DNA from: Clostridia bacterium
GTDB taxonomy: Bacteria > Bacillota > Clostridia > Oscillospirales > Acutalibacteraceae
Assembly (NCBI GenBank): GCA_017520705.1
Contig: JAFXFF010000036.1
Span: 1-32,157 of the forward strand
Length of the DNA: 32,157 nt
Direction: 5' to 3'
The translations under genes were made by a program, and so were the position numbers. Position 1 is the first letter of the stretch. Each line of letters begins with the position of its first letter. The notes beneath the pieces were generated by a model. That model was not told where the DNA came from. It searched no databases and saw nothing but the letters and a program-made list of their open reading frames with translations. This document shows, in pieces, positions 7,506-15,857 of the stretch.

Positions 7506-8507
7506 TCACAGCATATCGCCGTCATTTTCGGTTCCGAAGGGACGCTCCAACAGCTGTACCACTGCCTGACGAGGATCCATCCCCTCATAGCAGATGCGGT
7601 AGCAATGCTCCACAATGGGCACGTCCACCCCGTGACGGCTGGCCAGCTCCCAGGCCGCGCGAGCAGCCAGATAGCCCTCCACCGTACCCACGCGACGGAT
7701 GGTGTTGTCCACCGTCTCGCCGCGGCCGATGAGGATGCCTGCCCGCAGATTGCGGGAATGCATACTGCCGCAAGTCACCGTTAGGTCACCCATGCCGCTT
7801 AGGCCGGAGAAAGTGCGCTCCTGCGCCCCCAACGCGCTGCCCAGACGGGCAATCTCTACTAAGCCGCGGGTCATTAGAGCCGCTTTGGTGTTGTCGCCCA
7901 TACCCAGGCCGTCTACAATGCCGGCACAGAGTGCGATAACGTTCTTCAACGCACCGCCCAGCTCCACACCGATGAGATCTTCGTTCAAATAGATGCGAAA
8001 ACTGGCTTGGCTCAGCGCCAACTGCACCTGCCGTGCCGCCGACATATCCTTGGCGGATACCGTCACCAGCGTGGGTACACGGCGTGCTACCTCCTCCGCA
8101 TGGGAGGGGCCGGACAGCACCGCGATGCGAGCCTCAGGAAGTTCCTCTTCCAGCACTTGGGAAAAGCGATACAGTGTGCCATCCTCCAAGCCCTTGCCTG
8201 CATTGACCACCAATGCATCGGGGCGCAGATGTGCCCGCAGAGATCGGGCGGTGCTGCGGATGGCGAAAGAGGGCACCGCCATAATCACCATATCCGTCTC
8301 GGTTGCCGCCGCAATATCTCCCGTCAGCCGAATGCCGTGGGGCAGAAACACCCCCGGCAGACGCAATTTATTCTGATTGTGCAGACGTAGCTCCTCCAGC
8401 TCCTCAGGGTCGTGGGACCACAGGGTCACAGAGTGTCCCATCCGCGTGGCAACCAGCGATAGGGCGATGCCCCATCCGCCGCCGCCCAGCACCAGCACTT
8501 GACTCAT
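7506..8507 (-). CDS. gpsA: NAD(P)H-dependent glycerol-3-phosphate dehydrogenase
   Basis: 333 residues. Reduces dihydroxyacetone phosphate to sn-glycerol-3-phosphate, the substrate of the PlsY acyltransferase encoded just upstream. N-terminal Rossmann motif GGGGWG (8-13), NAGKGLEDGTLYRFSQVL with the conserved Lys, SGPSHAEEV, and the C-terminal LGGALKNVIALCAGIVDGLG followed by NTKAALMTRGL. The start at 8507 has AAGGAGA 7-8 bases upstream; a longer open frame to 8591 runs into plsY and lacks a ribosome site. Starts 16 bases after the plsY stop, so probably the same transcript. Confidence 0.96.
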   Translation of the reverse strand: MSQVLVLGGGGWGIALSLVATRMGHSVTLWSHDPEELEELRLHNQNKLRLPGVFLPHGIRLTGDIAAATETDMVIMAVPSFAIRSTARSLRAHLRPDALVVNAGKGLEDGTLYRFSQVLEEELPEARIAVLSGPSHAEEVARRVPTLVTVSAKDMSAARQVQLALSQASFRIYLNEDLIGVELGGALKNVIALCAGIVDGLGMGDNTKAALMTRGLVEIARLGSALGAQERTFSGLSGMGDLTVTCGSMHSRNLRAGILIGRGETVDNTIRRVGTVEGYLAARAAWELASRHGVDVPIVEHCYRICYEGMDPRQAVVQLLERPFGTENDGDML

Positions 8508-8523
8508 ATCCGATCTCCTTCGT

Positions 8524-9228
8524 TTATTCCGCGCTCTTTTTCTGCCCCAGACGGCTCTCGGTGCCGTTGGCGATACGGCGAATGTTGGCACGATGCTGCC
8601 ACACGACCAGCAGCTCTACCAGCGCCGCCATCACGGTGCAGAACACCGCCTTCACCGGATCCACCTGCCAATTCAGCAGCATCAACAGCGGCATACCGCA
8701 GCCGATGGCTAAAACAGAGCCCAAGGACACCATGCGACACGCGGCCACAATGGCGACAAAGATACCCAGACAGGTCAGCGCCACCCGCCAATCCAGCAGC
8801 AGAAACATACCCAGCGTAGTCAGCACGCCCTTACCGCCGCGGAAACCATAGAACACGGGGAAATCGTGGCCCAGTAGGCAGCAGAAGCCACCCACATACC
8901 CGCCGATGAGGGTCAGATTTTGCTGAATCCAATCCACGTAACCATAGGGCTGCACGTCGGCTACCTGCAGATGACTCAGCAACCAACCACCCACCAGCAC
9001 CGCTACCATACTCTTGCCGATATCGCCGATGGCGGTGAGAATGGCAGGGCCGCGGCCGTGATTGCGCAGCACGTTGGTGGCGCCGGCGTTGCCGCTGCCC
9101 TCCTCACGGATGTCCCTGCGGAAAATGCCGCGGGTGACGATGATCGCCCAGTTGATACTGCCCAGCAGATAGCCGCACACCGCCGTCAGCAGCAGCGCTA
9201 ACCAGCTGTTTTGAAGAAAGAAAAGCAT
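8524..9228 (-). CDS. plsY: Acyl-phosphate:glycerol-3-phosphate acyltransferase PlsY
   Basis: 234 residues, integral membrane enzyme making lysophosphatidate from acyl-phosphate (supplied by PlsX) and glycerol-3-phosphate. Conserved cytoplasmic motifs: LLGSINWAIIV with DIREEGSGNAGATNVLR (motif 1), GHDFPVFYGFRGGKGVLTTLG (split here between motif 2 residues) and the last loop near the C-terminus (GTESR). Five to seven hydrophobic helices are visible. A segment of about 15 residues (QVADVQPYGYVDWIQ) makes the central loop a little longer than in many members. 14 bases after der. Confidence 0.94.
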   Translation of the reverse strand: MLFFLQNSWLALLLTAVCGYLLGSINWAIIVTRGIFRRDIREEGSGNAGATNVLRNHGRGPAILTAIGDIGKSMVAVLVGGWLLSHLQVADVQPYGYVDWIQQNLTLIGGYVGGFCCLLGHDFPVFYGFRGGKGVLTTLGMFLLLDWRVALTCLGIFVAIVAACRMVSLGSVLAIGCGMPLLMLLNWQVDPVKAVFCTVMAALVELLVVWQHRANIRRIANGTESRLGQKKSAE

Positions 9229-9242
9229 AATCGAGATCTCCC

Positions 9243-10577
9243 TTATTGGGTGGTTCGTTCACCCTTTTCGCGAATGATAAAGCGGACGGGGGTACCCTCC
9301 AGGCCGAAGGTATCCCGCAACTGATTCTCCAAATATCTCTGATAGGAGAAGTGGAACAATTCCGCCCGATTCACAAAGAACACAAAGGTGGGCGGATTGG
9401 TGGAGGGCTGGGTCACGTAGTAGATACGCAGACGCTTGCCCTTGTCCGTGGGGGGCTGCACGCGGGCGGTGGCCTGGGCCAGCACGTCGTTGAGCATACC
9501 CGTCTTGATGCGCAGAGAATTCTGCTCGCTAACAAACTTGATCAGCTCAAATAGGCGCTCCACCCGCTGACCCGTTTTAGCCGACAGAAAGATAAAGGGA
9601 GCATACGGCATAAAGGAAAAGTCTACCATCAGCTGCTTGCGCATCTTGTCCATGGTCTTGTCGTCCTTTTCCACCGCATCCCATTTGTTGACCGCGATGA
9701 TGCAGGCCTTCCCCTTTTCGTGGGCGATGCCCGCCACCTTGCTGTCCTGCTCGGTGAAGCCCTCGGTGGCGTCGATCATAATGACGCATACGTCGGCACG
9801 CTCCACCGCCATCTGGGCGCGGAGCACGCTGTATTTCTCGATGGCGTCGTCCACCTTGCTCTTACGCCGCAGACCGGCGGTGTCGATGAAGATGAAATCG
9901 CCGTACTTGTTGCTAATATGGGTGTCGATGGCATCGCGGGTGGTACCGGCAATGTTGGACACGATGCTGCGCTCCTCACCGGCGATGCAGTTGATGAGGG
10001 AGGATTTGCCCGCGTTGGGCTTGCCGATGACCGCTACCTTGATGGTGTCGCGCTCCTCGTCCTCTTCCGCCTCAGCGTCGGGCAGGAAGCGTAAAACCTC
10101 GTCCAGTAGGTCGCCGGTGCCCATACCGTGCACCGAGGACACCGCCACGGGATCGCCCAGACCCAAATTGTAGAACTCATAGAATTCCGCAGGAGGGGCG
10201 CCGGGGGTGTCGCACTTATTGACGCACAGCACCACGGGCTTGCCGCTCTTTTGCAGCATCGACGCCACCGACTGGTCATTAGCGGTGACACCGGCACGGA
10301 TATCCGTCACCAGAATGATCACGTCTGCCTGATCGATGGCCAACTGGGCCTGATTGCGCATCTGGGCCAGGATCACGTCGTCGGTTTTCGGCTCAATACC
10401 GCCGGTATCCGCCAGCATAAACTTACGGCCGCACCACTCGCACTCCGCAAAGATGCGGTCACGGGTGACACCGGGGGTGTCCTCCACGATGGACAGTCGT
10501 TGTCCGATCAACTTATTAAACAGGGTGGATTTTCCCACGTTGGGACGCCCCACCACGGCGACGATAGGCTTAGCCAT
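9243..10577 (-). CDS. der: Ribosome-assembly GTPase Der (EngA)
   Basis: 444 residues with two tandem GTPase domains and a C-terminal KH-like domain; acts late in 50S subunit maturation. Domain 1: GRPNVGKS (11-18), DTPGVTRD, DTGGI, NKCD. Domain 2: GKPNAGKSS, GTTRDAID, DTAGLRRKS, NKWD, SAKTGQ. The KH part carries LRIYYVTQPSTNPPTFVFFVN (split at the 20th residue) and the terminal RFIIREK. AAGGAGG lies 7-8 bases before the ATG. It follows the DUF512 protein by 13 bases, a pairing common in Firmicutes. Confidence 0.97.
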   Translation of the reverse strand: MAKPIVAVVGRPNVGKSTLFNKLIGQRLSIVEDTPGVTRDRIFAECEWCGRKFMLADTGGIEPKTDDVILAQMRNQAQLAIDQADVIILVTDIRAGVTANDQSVASMLQKSGKPVVLCVNKCDTPGAPPAEFYEFYNLGLGDPVAVSSVHGMGTGDLLDEVLRFLPDAEAEEDEERDTIKVAVIGKPNAGKSSLINCIAGEERSIVSNIAGTTRDAIDTHISNKYGDFIFIDTAGLRRKSKVDDAIEKYSVLRAQMAVERADVCVIMIDATEGFTEQDSKVAGIAHEKGKACIIAVNKWDAVEKDDKTMDKMRKQLMVDFSFMPYAPFIFLSAKTGQRVERLFELIKFVSEQNSLRIKTGMLNDVLAQATARVQPPTDKGKRLRIYYVTQPSTNPPTFVFFVNRAELFHFSYQRYLENQLRDTFGLEGTPVRFIIREKGERTTQ

Positions 10578-10590
10578 TGGCTATCCCTCC

Positions 10591-11901
10591 TTAGTCAGTA
10601 ATTAACGCTTCTAACAGCGCATGAGCATCGGTCTCCTGCACAAAGATCACCTCTGCGCCCAGAGCCTTCCTCACGTCCTCCACGCTCACGTCATCGAGGA
10701 AGAGATCCCCCTCCTGACGGAGCATATTGGCCGGCAAGATCAATCGTTCCATCTGCAATCCGCTCAATTGTTTTATCAAATCACCGCCGGTCACCAGACC
10801 AGACACGGTGATGGTCTCGCCAAAGAAGTCGTTACGGATGGGCACCACCCGCACCTGCAGATGGGGCCACTTCTGCTTGGCCAACGCCACCAGCGCCTTC
10901 AAATAGGGTGCGGCGTCCACACCCGTTGCCACAATCGTGCGCTTGTCGCACACTGCGGCGGCATCGCAGGTGTCCACCGCTTCCACAAACTGCTCCTTGA
11001 GCAGGGCCAACATTCCCACGCCGTTCTCCAGCTGGGGGTAGTCCTCGTAAAATGCTTCAGAGGGAATGGGCAGCCCCGCCTTGATGTACCATTCGTCCGA
11101 GGGGTAGAATATACGGCTGCCGTGGGTTTCCAGCATCCGATCCCCCATCTCGGTCATCACGCGGATGACCTCGACGCTCTCCTCGGCGGTGAAGCCGCGC
11201 AGTTCAGGCAATCCCTCCCGGTGCTTGGTCAGCCCCACCGGCACCGCCGCCACACTGCGCACCGCAGGGGCCAGCGCCGCCAGATCCTCCATCGACCGCA
11301 CCAGCTCCTCGCCGTCGTTGTACCCCGGTACCAGCACCAGCTGGCAGTTGATGCTCAGCCCCGCCTCGGCAAACCGGTGGAGATGCCGCAGGCAATCTCC
11401 TGCAAAGCGGTTGTTCATCATCTTGCACCGCAATTCCGGATTGGTGGTGTGCACCGATACGTTGATGGGGCTGATGTGCATCTCGATGATGCGCTCCACG
11501 TCGTTCTCAGTGAGATTGGTCAGCGTAATGTAATTGCCAAACAGGAAGGACAACCGGCTGTCGTCATCTTTAAAGTATAGGCTCTCCCGCATACCCTTAG
11601 GCAACTGATCGATAAAACAAAATACACAATTGTTGCGGCAGGAGCGCTGCTTGTCCATCAGATAGGTGTCAAACACCATGCCCAATTCCGCATAGGACTC
11701 CTTGCGAATACGCACTGTGCGCTCTTTCCCTTTGGCGGTTTTCACCGTCACCTTCAGTTTTTGGTCGGGAATGAAGAAGCGATAATCCAGCACGTCGGTG
11801 ATCTCCCGCCCGTTGATGGCGACGAGGGTATCCCCCGCCTTGATGCGGGCCCGTGCCGCAGGACTTTTCGCTTCCACGTTTTGAATCACAACTGCCACCA
11901 C
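10591..11901 (-). CDS. PDZ / radical SAM / DUF512 protein
   Basis: 436 residues. N-terminal PDZ-like domain (about 1-65; SPAARARIKAGDTLVAING), then a 4Fe-4S cluster motif CRNNCVFC (CxxxCxxC) followed by FIDQLPKGMRESLYFKDDD, a radical SAM-like barrel (GNYITLTNLTENDVERI, SPINVSVHTTNPELR) and a C-terminal DUF512 region (VSGLVTGGDLI ... DDVSVEDVRKAL). The family is widespread in Firmicutes and cyanobacteria and is usually next to der; its reaction is not known to me. The start is GTG 11901 with AAAGG 7 bases upstream; no ATG is nearby. First gene of a six-gene minus-strand run down to 6106. Confidence 0.88.
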   Translation of the reverse strand: MVAVVIQNVEAKSPAARARIKAGDTLVAINGREITDVLDYRFFIPDQKLKVTVKTAKGKERTVRIRKESYAELGMVFDTYLMDKQRSCRNNCVFCFIDQLPKGMRESLYFKDDDSRLSFLFGNYITLTNLTENDVERIIEMHISPINVSVHTTNPELRCKMMNNRFAGDCLRHLHRFAEAGLSINCQLVLVPGYNDGEELVRSMEDLAALAPAVRSVAAVPVGLTKHREGLPELRGFTAEESVEVIRVMTEMGDRMLETHGSRIFYPSDEWYIKAGLPIPSEAFYEDYPQLENGVGMLALLKEQFVEAVDTCDAAAVCDKRTIVATGVDAAPYLKALVALAKQKWPHLQVRVVPIRNDFFGETITVSGLVTGGDLIKQLSGLQMERLILPANMLRQEGDLFLDDVSVEDVRKALGAEVIFVQETDAHALLEALITD

Positions 11902-11925
11902 GGCACCACCTTTCGTTCAATGAGT

Positions 11926-11981
11926 GGACGTTCGCCTGCGGCGAAGTCCGTCGAGATTTTGCGGCAATGCCGCAAAACTCG
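11926..11981. repeat. Twin hairpins in the leader of the DUF512 gene
   Basis: Hairpin A GGACGTTCGCC-tgc-GGCGAAGTCC (11926-11949) and hairpin B CGAGATTTTGCGGC-aat-GCCGCAAAACTCG (11952-11981), only two bases apart. They are bordered by short CAATGAGCAATGAGG-type repeats on the right. Similar ATTCATTGTTCATTAATCATTG runs border the repeat at 22.9 kb, so this is likely another intergenic palindromic repeat. Confidence 0.6.
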
Positions 11982-12051
11982 CAATGAGCAATGAGGAATG
12001 ATAGCATAACCCGATTCCACTCATAATCCTACTATCCCATAATTACCTTAC

Positions 12052-12060
12052 AGTATAGCA
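12052..12060 (-). promoter_or_regulatory. Extended -10 promoter of the DUF512-der-plsY-gpsA-pdxY operon
   Basis: Minus-strand TGCTATACT, an extended -10 (TGnTATACT). The -35 region (TTTTCT at 17 bases) is poor, as is common with extended -10 sites. It would give a leader of about 145 bases containing the twin hairpins at 11926-11981. Confidence 0.5.
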
Positions 12061-12091
12061 TATATAAACCGAAAAGAAAAGCCCCCAAACG

Positions 12092-12155
12092 AAAAAAGGT
12101 GCGGAAAAAGAAAAATAGAGGGGGATTTCTCCTCCTCTACTTTACTTTCCGCACC
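12092..12155 (-). terminator. Terminator of the yceD-rpmF operon
   Basis: Outer arms GGTGCGGAAA (12098-12107) / TTTCCGCACC (12146-12155) with an inner AGAGGGGG / CCTCCTCT helix. On the minus strand the stem is followed by six T. Located 10 bases past the rpmF stop. Confidence 0.8.
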
Positions 12156-12165
12156 AAAGCAGCAA

Positions 12166-12348
12166 TTACTCGCCGACCTTGACAATCTGCTTGCCACCGT
12201 AGTAGCCGCAGCTGGCGCACAGACGATGGGCACGCTTGTACTCACCGCACTGAGGGCACTTCACGATCGCGGGAGCGTCCAGCTTCCAGACGTTGTTGCG
12301 TCTTTTGTCGCGACGGGCTTTGGATGTTTTTCTCTTGGGTACCGCCAT
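12166..12348 (-). CDS. rpmF: 50S ribosomal protein L32
   Basis: 60 residues. Starts [17 protein letters not shown], the basic N-terminus typical of L32, then a zinc ribbon [18 protein letters not shown] with four cysteines, so this is the zinc-binding C+ form. The ATG at 12348 has a GGAGG site 7-8 bases upstream; an upstream start is not needed. It follows yceD by 31 bases, the classical order yceD-rpmF. Confidence 0.97.
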   Translation of the reverse strand: MAVPKRKTSKARRDKRRNNVWKLDAPAIVKCPQCGEYKRAHRLCASCGYYGGKQIVKVGE

Positions 12349-12379
12349 TTCAGCACCTCCTTGCATTGATGAAAGAGCT

Positions 12380-12874
12380 TTACTCTAATAATTGTCCCAA
12401 CACAGCGAGACGGGGGTCGACAGATTTGTGGGTACACCCACACAATCCTTCATTGAGGTTCTTTCCGCACATGGGACACAGACCGCGGCAATCCTCGCGG
12501 CAGAGGCTCTTATACGGCAATTCCAGCAGGATATCCGCCAACGTGAGATCGGCGAGATCCAGTTGATACTGGTCCAGCAGGATATAGTCGTCGTTTTCCT
12601 CATCCTCAAGGGTGGCCACCAGAGTGTGCTCCAACGGGACGTCATAGGCTTTCTCAAAGGCACCCAGGCATCGGTCACACCGCCCGTGGAATACGAACGT
12701 TGCCCTCGCCGACAACTGCACCACACCGGCTCTGACGGTGATCGCACCGACCACGCGAACAGGCTCGGGAAGGGGGCAAATGCCTTGATGTTCCACCTGT
12801 GAAAAGTCCAATTCTGTGTCGATGGGCAGGCGGTTCGCCTCACCCATGAACAAGGATCTGCATTGCAAAAGCAT
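12380..12874 (-). CDS. yceD: YceD/DUF177 family protein
   Basis: 164 residues. DUF177 proteins are linked to 23S rRNA accumulation and nearly always precede rpmF, as here. Seen: [21 protein letters not shown] with a CxxC pair (split at 20 residues), an acidic stretch ([22 protein letters not shown]), [18 protein letters not shown] and a further Cys cluster [13 protein letters not shown], a likely metal site. GAGGTG precedes the ATG. Transcribed from the consensus promoter at 12901-12929. Confidence 0.9.
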   Translation of the reverse strand: MLLQCRSLFMGEANRLPIDTELDFSQVEHQGICPLPEPVRVVGAITVRAGVVQLSARATFVFHGRCDRCLGAFEKAYDVPLEHTLVATLEDEENDDYILLDQYQLDLADLTLADILLELPYKSLCREDCRGLCPMCGKNLNEGLCGCTHKSVDPRLAVLGQLLE

Positions 12875-12900
12875 AGTTCACCTCAATCGTCACGCGTAAC

Positions 12901-12929
12901 ATTATATAAGAGCAGGCGGAATTTGTCAA
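12901..12929 (-). promoter_or_regulatory. Perfect consensus sigma-A promoter for yceD-rpmF
   Basis: Minus strand TTGACA (12924-12929), 17-base spacer, TATAAT (12901-12906): full match to consensus. A small inverted repeat TTGTC-aata-GACAA overlaps the -35 box. The RNA start is expected about 20 bases before the yceD start. Confidence 0.88.
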
Positions 12930-13014
12930 TAGACAATTTCAATTTCTGCCCAATTTCACAATATTCCTACTTTTTCGCCGTTCTGAATTGACAACCGCGA
13001 TAAAAACCACTGTA

Positions 13015-13824
13015 TCAATGGTCGGCAGGCTTCTCAATCGCTACCAGCGGCACAAACTCCTCCGCCTCGGCGTCGCCGATGTCGCGGATGAGGATAAAGG
13101 GGGTCAGCTCGTCGTCCTGACCGGCAGGGTTGTCCCGAATCCGTTCGGCCAGGTTGGCATCCTTCACCTCGTTAAGATCGGGGGATTTGCCCAGCACCTC
13201 CACGTCAATGTCGTTAGCGTCCACCAGCACGCAGGAGATGCCCAGCTTCTCGTACACCTCACGGCACACCCCTACGGGGTCGGTGGTGCTGAGCACCGCC
13301 GTGGTCTTGTAGGTATCAAACTGGGAATGGGGATAGAACCCGTCGATACCGGCCACCTCACGGCCCAAGATCTTGAAGAATACGCCCCGTCTGCCGAACA
13401 GCTTGCCCACCGCGCTGCAGAAGGAGGCCCACAGCACCAGCGGCAGGCCTTTCATATCGATGGTCAGCTGCATCTTATACGGCTCGGACAGGCCGGTTCC
13501 GGTGGCACTGCGATAGGCAAATTTGGACAAAAACTTGGCCCAAAAGCCCACCTTGACCTCGTCCATGGTGACGATGTTGCCCTGACACATAGACACCACC
13601 TTTTCGCCCAGGGTCACCACGTCCCCCTCCTGATACAGGGGGCTTACGTAGGTACGCAGGATCTCTACCAGATCCTCGCCCTTTTCGATAAAGTGGGTCT
13701 TGACGCCGTAGCGCTCATAGCGCACGCCCTCCACCTCCCGCAGGCCGCGGACGTAGTAGATCACGCCATCCTTTTCTCTGCGGTTTTGCTCGGTGTTGCG
13801 GTTACCCTCATACCAAATAGCCAT
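13015..13824 (-). CDS. F420-0:gamma-glutamyl ligase (CofE)-like protein
   Basis: 269 residues. Resembles the CofE/FbiB-type ligase family (PF01996): GDVVTLGEKVVSMCQGNIV, SATGTGLSEPYKMQLTIDM, GRRGVFFKILGREVAGIDG, VDANDIDVEVLG and ERIRDNPAGQDDELTPFI. In methanogens and actinobacteria CofE adds glutamate to coenzyme F420-0; this lineage is not known to make F420 and no other F420 genes are present here, so the substrate is open. The start at ATG 13824 has GGGAG 8 bases upstream; the TTG at 13839 overlaps that site. It is alone between a weak terminator hairpin and the yceD promoter. Confidence 0.75.
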   Translation of the reverse strand: MAIWYEGNRNTEQNRREKDGVIYYVRGLREVEGVRYERYGVKTHFIEKGEDLVEILRTYVSPLYQEGDVVTLGEKVVSMCQGNIVTMDEVKVGFWAKFLSKFAYRSATGTGLSEPYKMQLTIDMKGLPLVLWASFCSAVGKLFGRRGVFFKILGREVAGIDGFYPHSQFDTYKTTAVLSTTDPVGVCREVYEKLGISCVLVDANDIDVEVLGKSPDLNEVKDANLAERIRDNPAGQDDELTPFILIRDIGDAEAEEFVPLVAIEKPADH

Positions 13825-13852
13825 ACTTTCTACTCCCAATCCTACCTGCGAA

Positions 13853-13878
13853 AACGGCGAGGGATTCCCCCCGCCGTT
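13853..13878 (-). terminator. Probable terminator after the small P-loop gene
   Basis: Arms AACGGCG / CGCCGTT. On the minus strand the stem is followed by TTTTC. A second G/C-rich partial hairpin (GACGGCG) lies between it and the upstream stop. The T-run is short, so this is tentative; it also lies in the leader of the CofE-like gene. Confidence 0.5.
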
Positions 13879-13921
13879 CCACGTTTTCCATTATTGTGCG
13901 CCGTTGACGCCGTCCCTATTC

Positions 13922-14326
13922 TCAGATCTCCTGAGCCAGCTCAGCCACACGGGCGGGGATGTCGGCCTTATCGGCGGACACGGACAGGGTGATGTTGACC
14001 TCCAGCTTCGCCAGCCTCTCCACCAAGTCGGCCAGCTTCTCCAGATCGTCGCCGCCGATCTTCAGGGTAGAATCCACAAAGATGTCGGTGATGTCGTAGT
14101 TACCGGCGCACATACCGGCGATGAAGCCGTACAGGCAACCGAAGCAACGGATAGCATAGTCCTCAGCGGCAACCAGACGAGCCTTATGGCTCAGATCGTA
14201 AGTCAGAGTGTTATCTTTTTCAATAAAGACCACGTTTCCCTTAGACTGCTCAACGGCGGCCTTGCACAGGTCCATCAATTTCTTAGTCTTGCCGGAGCCT
14301 TTTTTACCGAGAATCAAAGTGATCAT
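13922..14326 (-). CDS. Small P-loop NTP-binding protein (often mislabelled PilT)
   Basis: 134 residues. Starts MITLILGKKGSGKTKKLMD with a clear Walker A GKKGSGKT (7-14). FIEKDN and DIFVDSTLKI are candidate Walker B-like strands. A KARLVAAEDYAIRCFGCLYGFIAG segment (here split) and the repeated GMCAGNYD are typical of a short Clostridia family commonly labelled 'twitching motility protein PilT'; no pilus gene is nearby and the length is too short for PilT. Function unknown. AGGAGGACA lies before the ATG. It follows pgi by 69 bases. Confidence 0.75.
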   Translation of the reverse strand: MITLILGKKGSGKTKKLMDLCKAAVEQSKGNVVFIEKDNTLTYDLSHKARLVAAEDYAIRCFGCLYGFIAGMCAGNYDITDIFVDSTLKIGGDDLEKLADLVERLAKLEVNITLSVSADKADIPARVAELAQEI

Positions 14327-14395
14327 AATGTTGTCCTCCTAAGTATTGTATATTTGGAAACCGTCTTGCGACAGAAACTCCCTAAAAGAATAATT

Positions 14396-15736
14396 TTACT
14401 GACCCAACCGCGCTTCCAGAGCGGCACGGGCCTCTTCATAACCGGGCTTGCCCAGCAGAGCAAACATATTCTTCTTGTAGCTCTCCACACCGGGCTGATC
14501 GAAGGGGTTGACTCCCAGCATATAGCCGGAGATGGCACAAGCTTTTTCGAAGAAGTAGATGAGATAGCCCAGCTCCTTCTCGTCCATGGCGGGGACGTCC
14601 AGCACCAGATTGGGGGTGCCGCCGTCGGTGTGGGCGAGGATGGTGCCCTCAAAGGCCTTTTCGTTCACAAAAGAGAGGGGCTTGCCGGCCAGGAAGTTGA
14701 GGCCGTCCACGTTCTCCGCATCCTCTTTGATGAGGATGTCCCGCTGAGGCTTATTCAGCTTGACCACCGTCTCAAACAGGATGTTGGAGCCATCCTGAAT
14801 GAACTGACCCAGCGAATGCAGGTCGGTGGAGAAAATGACGGAGGCGGGGAACAGACCCTTGCCGTCCTTACCCTCGCTCTCACCGAAGAGCTGTTTCCAC
14901 CACTCGTTCATCATGGCGAACTGGGGCTCGTAGCTGACCATCAGTTCCACCGCGCGGCCCCGACGGTGCAGGGCGGTACGGGCGGCGGCATAGCGGTAGC
15001 ACTGGTTCTTATGCAGGTCGGTCTCGGCAAAGTCCTTGCGGGCCGCGGCGGCGCCCTGCATCAGGGCGGCGATGTCGCAGCCGGCCACCGCGATGGGCAA
15101 CAGACCCACAGCAGTGAGCACCGAGAAGCGGCCGCCCACGTCGTCCGGCACCACGAAAGTCTCGTAGCCCTCGCGGTCGGACAGGCCCTTCAGCGTACCA
15201 CGGGCCTTGTCGGTGGTGACGTAGGTGCGGCGCACCGCCTCCTCATGGCCGTAGCGCTCTTCCAGCAATTCACGGAACACACGGAAGGCGATGGCGGGCT
15301 CGGTGGTGGTACCCGACTTAGAAATCACGTTGATGGATACACGGCGACCCTCGCAGATCTCCAGCAGTTCGGAGAGCTGAGTACCGGAAATGCTGTTGCC
15401 GGCAAAGTAGATGTCGGGGGTATCCTTTTTCTTCGCGTTATAGTTATTGGATTTGAGAAACTCAATAGCCGCGCGGGCACCCAAATAGGAGCCGCCGATG
15501 CCGATGACGATAAACACGTCGGTGTCTTCTTTGATACGGGCGGCCGCCGCCTGAATGCGGGCGAACTCCTCCTTGTCATAATTGACAGGCAGATCCAGCC
15601 AGCCGAGGAAATCACAGCCCAGACCGGTGCCGGAATGAAGAAGATTGTGCGCTACGGTCACCTGAGGTTGCAACGCCAAAATCTCGGATTCGGAGATAAA
15701 GCCGTTTGCGTACTTGGTTTCCAGTTTGACTGCCAT
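14396..15736 (-). CDS. pgi: Glucose-6-phosphate isomerase
   Basis: 446 residues, the short Gram-positive form. Interconverts glucose-6-phosphate and fructose-6-phosphate. Seen: [20 protein letters not shown] with the sugar-phosphate loop, [34 protein letters not shown], the catalytic region around [18 protein letters not shown] and [10 protein letters not shown], and the C-terminal [15 protein letters not shown] with the conserved Lys. The start at 15736 (MAVKLETKY) has AAAGGCGG upstream; a longer open frame to 15874 passes through the promoter and is rejected. Confidence 0.96.
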   Translation of the reverse strand: MAVKLETKYANGFISESEILALQPQVTVAHNLLHSGTGLGCDFLGWLDLPVNYDKEEFARIQAAAARIKEDTDVFIVIGIGGSYLGARAAIEFLKSNNYNAKKKDTPDIYFAGNSISGTQLSELLEICEGRRVSINVISKSGTTTEPAIAFRVFRELLEERYGHEEAVRRTYVTTDKARGTLKGLSDREGYETFVVPDDVGGRFSVLTAVGLLPIAVAGCDIAALMQGAAAARKDFAETDLHKNQCYRYAAARTALHRRGRAVELMVSYEPQFAMMNEWWKQLFGESEGKDGKGLFPASVIFSTDLHSLGQFIQDGSNILFETVVKLNKPQRDILIKEDAENVDGLNFLAGKPLSFVNEKAFEGTILAHTDGGTPNLVLDVPAMDEKELGYLIYFFEKACAISGYMLGVNPFDQPGVESYKKNMFALLGKPGYEEARAALEARLGQ

Positions 15737-15791
15737 AGAAATCCGCCTTTCCGCGATGGGTGATGACTCCCCATCCTCACTTTGTACACAC

Positions 15792-15820
15792 ATTTTACTA
15801 TACTTTTTCCAACTTTGCAA
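15792..15820 (-). promoter_or_regulatory. Sigma-A promoter of pgi
   Basis: Minus strand TTGCAA (15815-15820), 17 bases, TAAAAT (15792-15797), about 50 bases before the pgi start. Five of six -10 bases match consensus. Confidence 0.6.
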
Positions 15821-15857
15821 CCGTAAATTATGAATTTTTATGTCTTTTTTTACAAAT

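Noticed and set aside
12954-13010. Second TTGACA (about 12988) as a + strand promoter
   Set aside because: No -10 at the right distance and no + strand gene follows.
13793-15763. 656-codon + strand frame across three minus-strand genes
   Set aside because: Covers the CofE-like, P-loop and pgi genes antisense; an open frame caused by high-GC codon use.
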